NCBI GenBank assembly: GCA_964354365.1
Contig: CAYGZM010000216.1
Location: 1-5,441, forward strand
Origin: CAYGZM01 sp964354365
GTDB lineage: Bacteria; Planctomycetota; Phycisphaerae; Sedimentisphaerales; Anaerobacaceae
DNA: 5,441 nt
Direction: 5' to 3'
Shown here: piece after piece, positions 5,232-5,441 of the stretch
How the letters are laid out: every line of letters starts with the position of its first letter
How positions within the stretch are numbered: position 1 is the stretch's first letter
Notes under the pieces: model-generated
Told to the model about the DNA's origin: nothing
What the model saw: only the letters and a program-made list of their open reading frames with translations
The model's database searches: none
Position numbers and translations under genes: made by a program

Positions 5232-5432
5232 TCACTGCATGGCCTGGGCCAGTTTAATGTCGGATTTGAGCAATTGATTGACCACGCGGGAAACGTCCGA
5301 CCGCCGATTACGGGCAATCTGCTCAACAAAACGCTGAACCTCCGAATCCAGATATACTGGGAGATTTAGGCGGGCTTTGGCTCTGTAGAACTTTCCGCGT
5401 GTTCCTTTGGAAAAATCGTATTCTTTTCTCAT
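5232..5432 (-). CDS. Small ribbon-helix-helix-like protein, probable antitoxin
   Basis: This is a 66-residue basic protein that starts MRKEYDFSKGTRGKFYR, an opening shared by many small CopG/BrnA-like antitoxins. Residues 19-28 (ARLNLPVYLD) fit the DNA-contacting strand. EVQRFVEQIARNRR (30-43) and DVSRVVNQLLKSDIKLA (46-62) fit the two helices of a ribbon-helix-helix fold. The typical role is to bind DNA as a dimer, repress its own operon and neutralise a toxin. ATG 5432 lies 9 nt from the window edge, preceded by AGTAAAGAT, so any partner gene upstream (beyond 5441) is invisible. The 141 bp downstream to the convergent CcbP-like gene hold no partner. It ends in TGA. Confidence 0.75.
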   Translation of the reverse strand: MRKEYDFSKGTRGKFYRAKARLNLPVYLDSEVQRFVEQIARNRRSDVSRVVNQLLKSDIKLAQAMQ

Positions 5433-5441
5433 ATCTTTACT

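Noticed and set aside
5094..5369. 91-codon plus-strand frame
   Set aside because: It overlaps the antitoxin-like gene antisense and has no convincing ribosome binding site or family pattern.

Overview
The window is a piece of a bacterial chromosome. Nothing identifies the phylum firmly. Three things together are compatible with an environmental, MAG-type genome, perhaps Planctomycetota, but this is a weak inference: a secreted polysaccharide-degrading enzyme, an intergenic repeat of the 'SFRAQSRNL' type, and small toxin-antitoxin-like genes beside a CcbP-type protein.

Left part (1-3050, minus strand, GC-rich). Positions 1-1264 hold the first 421 codons of an exported two-domain protein: signal peptide, jelly-roll-like domain, then a clan GH-A-like TIM-barrel glycoside hydrolase. 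It runs off the left edge. A promoter-like pair sits so close to its ATG that the mRNA may be leaderless. Positions 1350-1539 hold a small non-coding element: four 21-bp tandem repeats bracketed by inverted copies of TAACAAAACC, with its right end touching the stop codon of the next gene. Positions 1538-3049 encode a complete asparaginyl-tRNA synthetase (asnS) that carries an unusual coiled-coil insertion of about 70 residues between class II motifs 2 and 3.

Middle (3050-3378) is a divergent intergenic region. It holds a plausible asnS promoter on the minus strand and a TTGACA-type promoter on the plus strand. Several short palindromes and repeated CCTAATACC boxes look like operator sites.

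Right part (3379-5441, lower GC, accessory in character). A two-gene unit with a 4-nt ATGA overlap resembles a DUF4258/BrnT-like protein plus a DUF2283 protein, a probable toxin-antitoxin pair, and ends in a hairpin-plus-T7 terminator. Next is a small multi-helix membrane protein whose reading frame (3939-4574) is interrupted by one in-frame TAG, so it is a recent pseudogene, a sequencing error or a readthrough case. A CcbP-type calcium-binding protein follows (4719-5090). A convergent small ribbon-helix-helix-like protein (5432 to 5232, minus) lies at the right edge, probably an antitoxin whose partner is outside the window.

The best leads are the amber-split membrane gene, the tandem-repeat element with inverted ends, the expanded AsnRS, and the operator-like boxes in front of the toxin-antitoxin-like pair. 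I did not find a clearly new multi-gene system.
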